Assembly (NCBI GenBank): GCA_041399065.1
Contig: JAWKTN010000011.1
Location: 216,187-280,186, forward strand
Source of the DNA: JAGQPD01 sp020426865
GTDB taxonomy: Bacteria > Planctomycetota > Planctomycetia > Pirellulales > Pirellulaceae
Direction: 5' to 3'
DNA length: 64,000 nt
The notes beneath the pieces are model-generated. The model was not told where the DNA came from and made no database searches. It worked only from the letters and a program-made list of their open reading frames with translations. Positions 63,100 through 64,000 of the stretch are shown piece after piece. The number at the start of each line of letters is the position of its first letter. The stretch's first letter is position 1. The position numbers were made by a program, and so were the translations under genes.

Positions 63100-63529
63100 T
63101 CGCTGGTATGTCGATGTCGGCCTAGACGGCCTGGATCAGGGCTATCGGGTGATCGCGGACGCAGTCAATCGTACCGGTGCCGTGCTTGGACGAAAGGCAC
63201 GCATCAAGGCCGAACCGCTACGTGATGGCGACTCCCTGTATGACGCTCAGAAAACGATGCGGTTCGCGATGCCGGGCCGTCCGGTAATAATCAACTTCTG
63301 CCAAAGTCCCACGGCTGTCCCAGCCGTATCGCGTCAACGCCGCAAGGCACGACGCGCTGGCGTCAGAGACCCGGGTGGCACTTCGCCGTACTCGTACTCA
63401 GCGCAGCGGTACTCGTACTCGGTGATCGCGCCGGCAATGGAACGAATGTTGAACCCTTGTCGATCGACGACGAGCGCGTACGAATGCCGGGATTCTGAGT
63501 ATAACTGCGATCCCGGCGCTGGACCGTAA
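63092..63529 (+). CDS. Hypothetical protein coupled to the integrase gene
   Basis: 145 aa; ATG at 63092 overlaps the integrase stop. N-terminal half: WYVDVGLDGLDQGYRVIADA and MRFAMPGRPVIINFCQS. The C-terminal half is low complexity (SPYSYSAQRYSYSVI) and may be non-native sequence after the decay of the element. No family recognised; real gene status is moderate. Confidence 0.5.
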   Translation: MNDRWYVDVGLDGLDQGYRVIADAVNRTGAVLGRKARIKAEPLRDGDSLYDAQKTMRFAMPGRPVIINFCQSPTAVPAVSRQRRKARRAGVRDPGGTSPYSYSAQRYSYSVIAPAMERMLNPCRSTTSAYECRDSEYNCDPGAGP

Positions 63530-63541
63530 CACAGCTGCGTC

Positions 63542-63759
63542 GGGCCTTCGGCCCTGGGGGCGCGGGGCGCGGAAACCGGGCCCTTCGGGCCCGGCAGGGG
63601 TTGTGAAGGGCCTGCGGCCCTGGGACGACGAGTTCGAGGTGGCGTTCATTCTATCGATGCAAAGGCCTTCCAGGCCTTCGGCCCGGAGGGCCGCAACAAC
63701 CTCTGCCGGTGGCGCAGCCACCGGTGACGTGCCCCTGCGCAGCCCAGGCCCGAAGGGCC
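63542..63759. repeat. Cluster of GC-rich hairpins, several with UUCG-type loops
   Basis: Hairpins at 63542-63554 (GGGCCTTCGGCCC), 63576-63594 (CCGGGCCCTTCGGGCCCGG), 63608-63620 (GGGCCTGCGGCCC), 63664-63676, 63673-63684, 63705-63723 (CCGGTGGCGCAGCCACCGG) and 63747-63759 (GGCCCGAAGGGCC). No gene model explains them. Repeated palindromic cassettes or a structured transcript are possible. Confidence 0.6.
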
Positions 63760-64000
63760 GACACAAAGTCGGCATGGCGATTGTGGTCGGGCGTTCGAGA
63801 GCCAGTGGCTGCCCCGCCGATCGCTCACGAGCAGCAGCAGGGGCCCGCGTGAACGCTACGTTGGTTCAGCATCGCGGCGTTGACAATTGCAACGCCTTCG
63901 TGGAGAGTGACGTTAGTCGTGCACAGCGATTACCATGGTGTTGCGACACGGCCCCCTCGCCGGCTTGCCCGGCAGGAGCCGAAGTTTGAGAGCTAGTGTG

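Noticed and set aside
63398..63775. 125-codon minus-strand frame over the hairpin cluster
   Set aside because: The frame stays open because the DNA is very GC-rich. The translated residues follow the palindromes (GPxxxGP repeats) and show no domain.

Overview
The window reads as a planctomycete chromosome, most likely a Pirellulales-type organism. The basis is several secreted proteins ending in a VPEP/IPEP + transmembrane + Arg tail (PEP-CTERM), many copies of a dockerin-like block (GDYN.NG.VDAADYTVWKDNFG), a DUF1559 type-IV-pilin-like protein with an H-x9-DG motif, and a Tat-type Gfo/Idh oxidoreductase. The assignment is an inference: no rRNA or intact tRNA is present. Much of the window is accessory DNA, a patchwork of mobile elements, relics and cargo.

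Layout. 1-1.7 kb: a HEPN protein and a P-loop ATPase that runs off the left edge, translationally coupled. 1.9-2.9 kb: a dead IS630 transposase. 3.3-8.5 kb: two tyrosine recombinases, each with an inverted-repeat core-like site just upstream, bracketing two secreted dockerin-like/PEP-CTERM proteins (an LRR protein and a trypsin-like protease). 8.6-11.3 kb: a PEP-CTERM protein, a choice-of-anchor-L protein and a small dockerin-like protein. 11.3-19 kb: intergenic repeats, an IS110 element broken by a small non-autonomous insertion, a metallophosphoesterase, and a young IS4 copy with 11-bp target duplications. 19.2-21.7 kb: a large nuclease-like/P-loop NTPase protein, a defence candidate. 22.6-33.1 kb: a mobilisation region with a DNA methyltransferase, CHC2 zinc-finger protein, hypothetical protein, 1820-aa MobF relaxase-helicase, and a small accessory protein.

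The most striking structure is a ~4.1 kb cassette present twice in direct orientation (33281-37456 and 53369-57436). Each copy has a shared left-end 32-mer, a REP-like hairpin, a small membrane protein, an excisionase-type HTH protein, two further small proteins in an overlapping operon, a divergent AAA+ ATPase with a palindromic operator in the shared promoter, and a VapBC-like pair at the right end. A separate pair of ~319-bp direct repeats (37529-37847, 61819-62136) each ends in the 5' half of an elongator tRNA-Met gene, cut at the anticodon loop. The second lies beside a decayed tRNA-type integrase gene.

Between the cassettes (38-53 kb) are more ordinary chromosomal genes: a serpin, a large PEP-CTERM repeat protein, a Gfo/Idh oxidoreductase, a small lipoprotein, and an operon of DUF1559, membrane-anchored CobN-like chelatase, MotA/TolQ/ExbB-like channel and DUF2149. 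After cassette B come a second pair of PEP-CTERM plus choice-of-anchor-L genes (58.9-61.6 kb), the second tRNA-bearing repeat, the integrase relic, a coupled hypothetical gene, and a cluster of GC-rich hairpins running to near the right edge.
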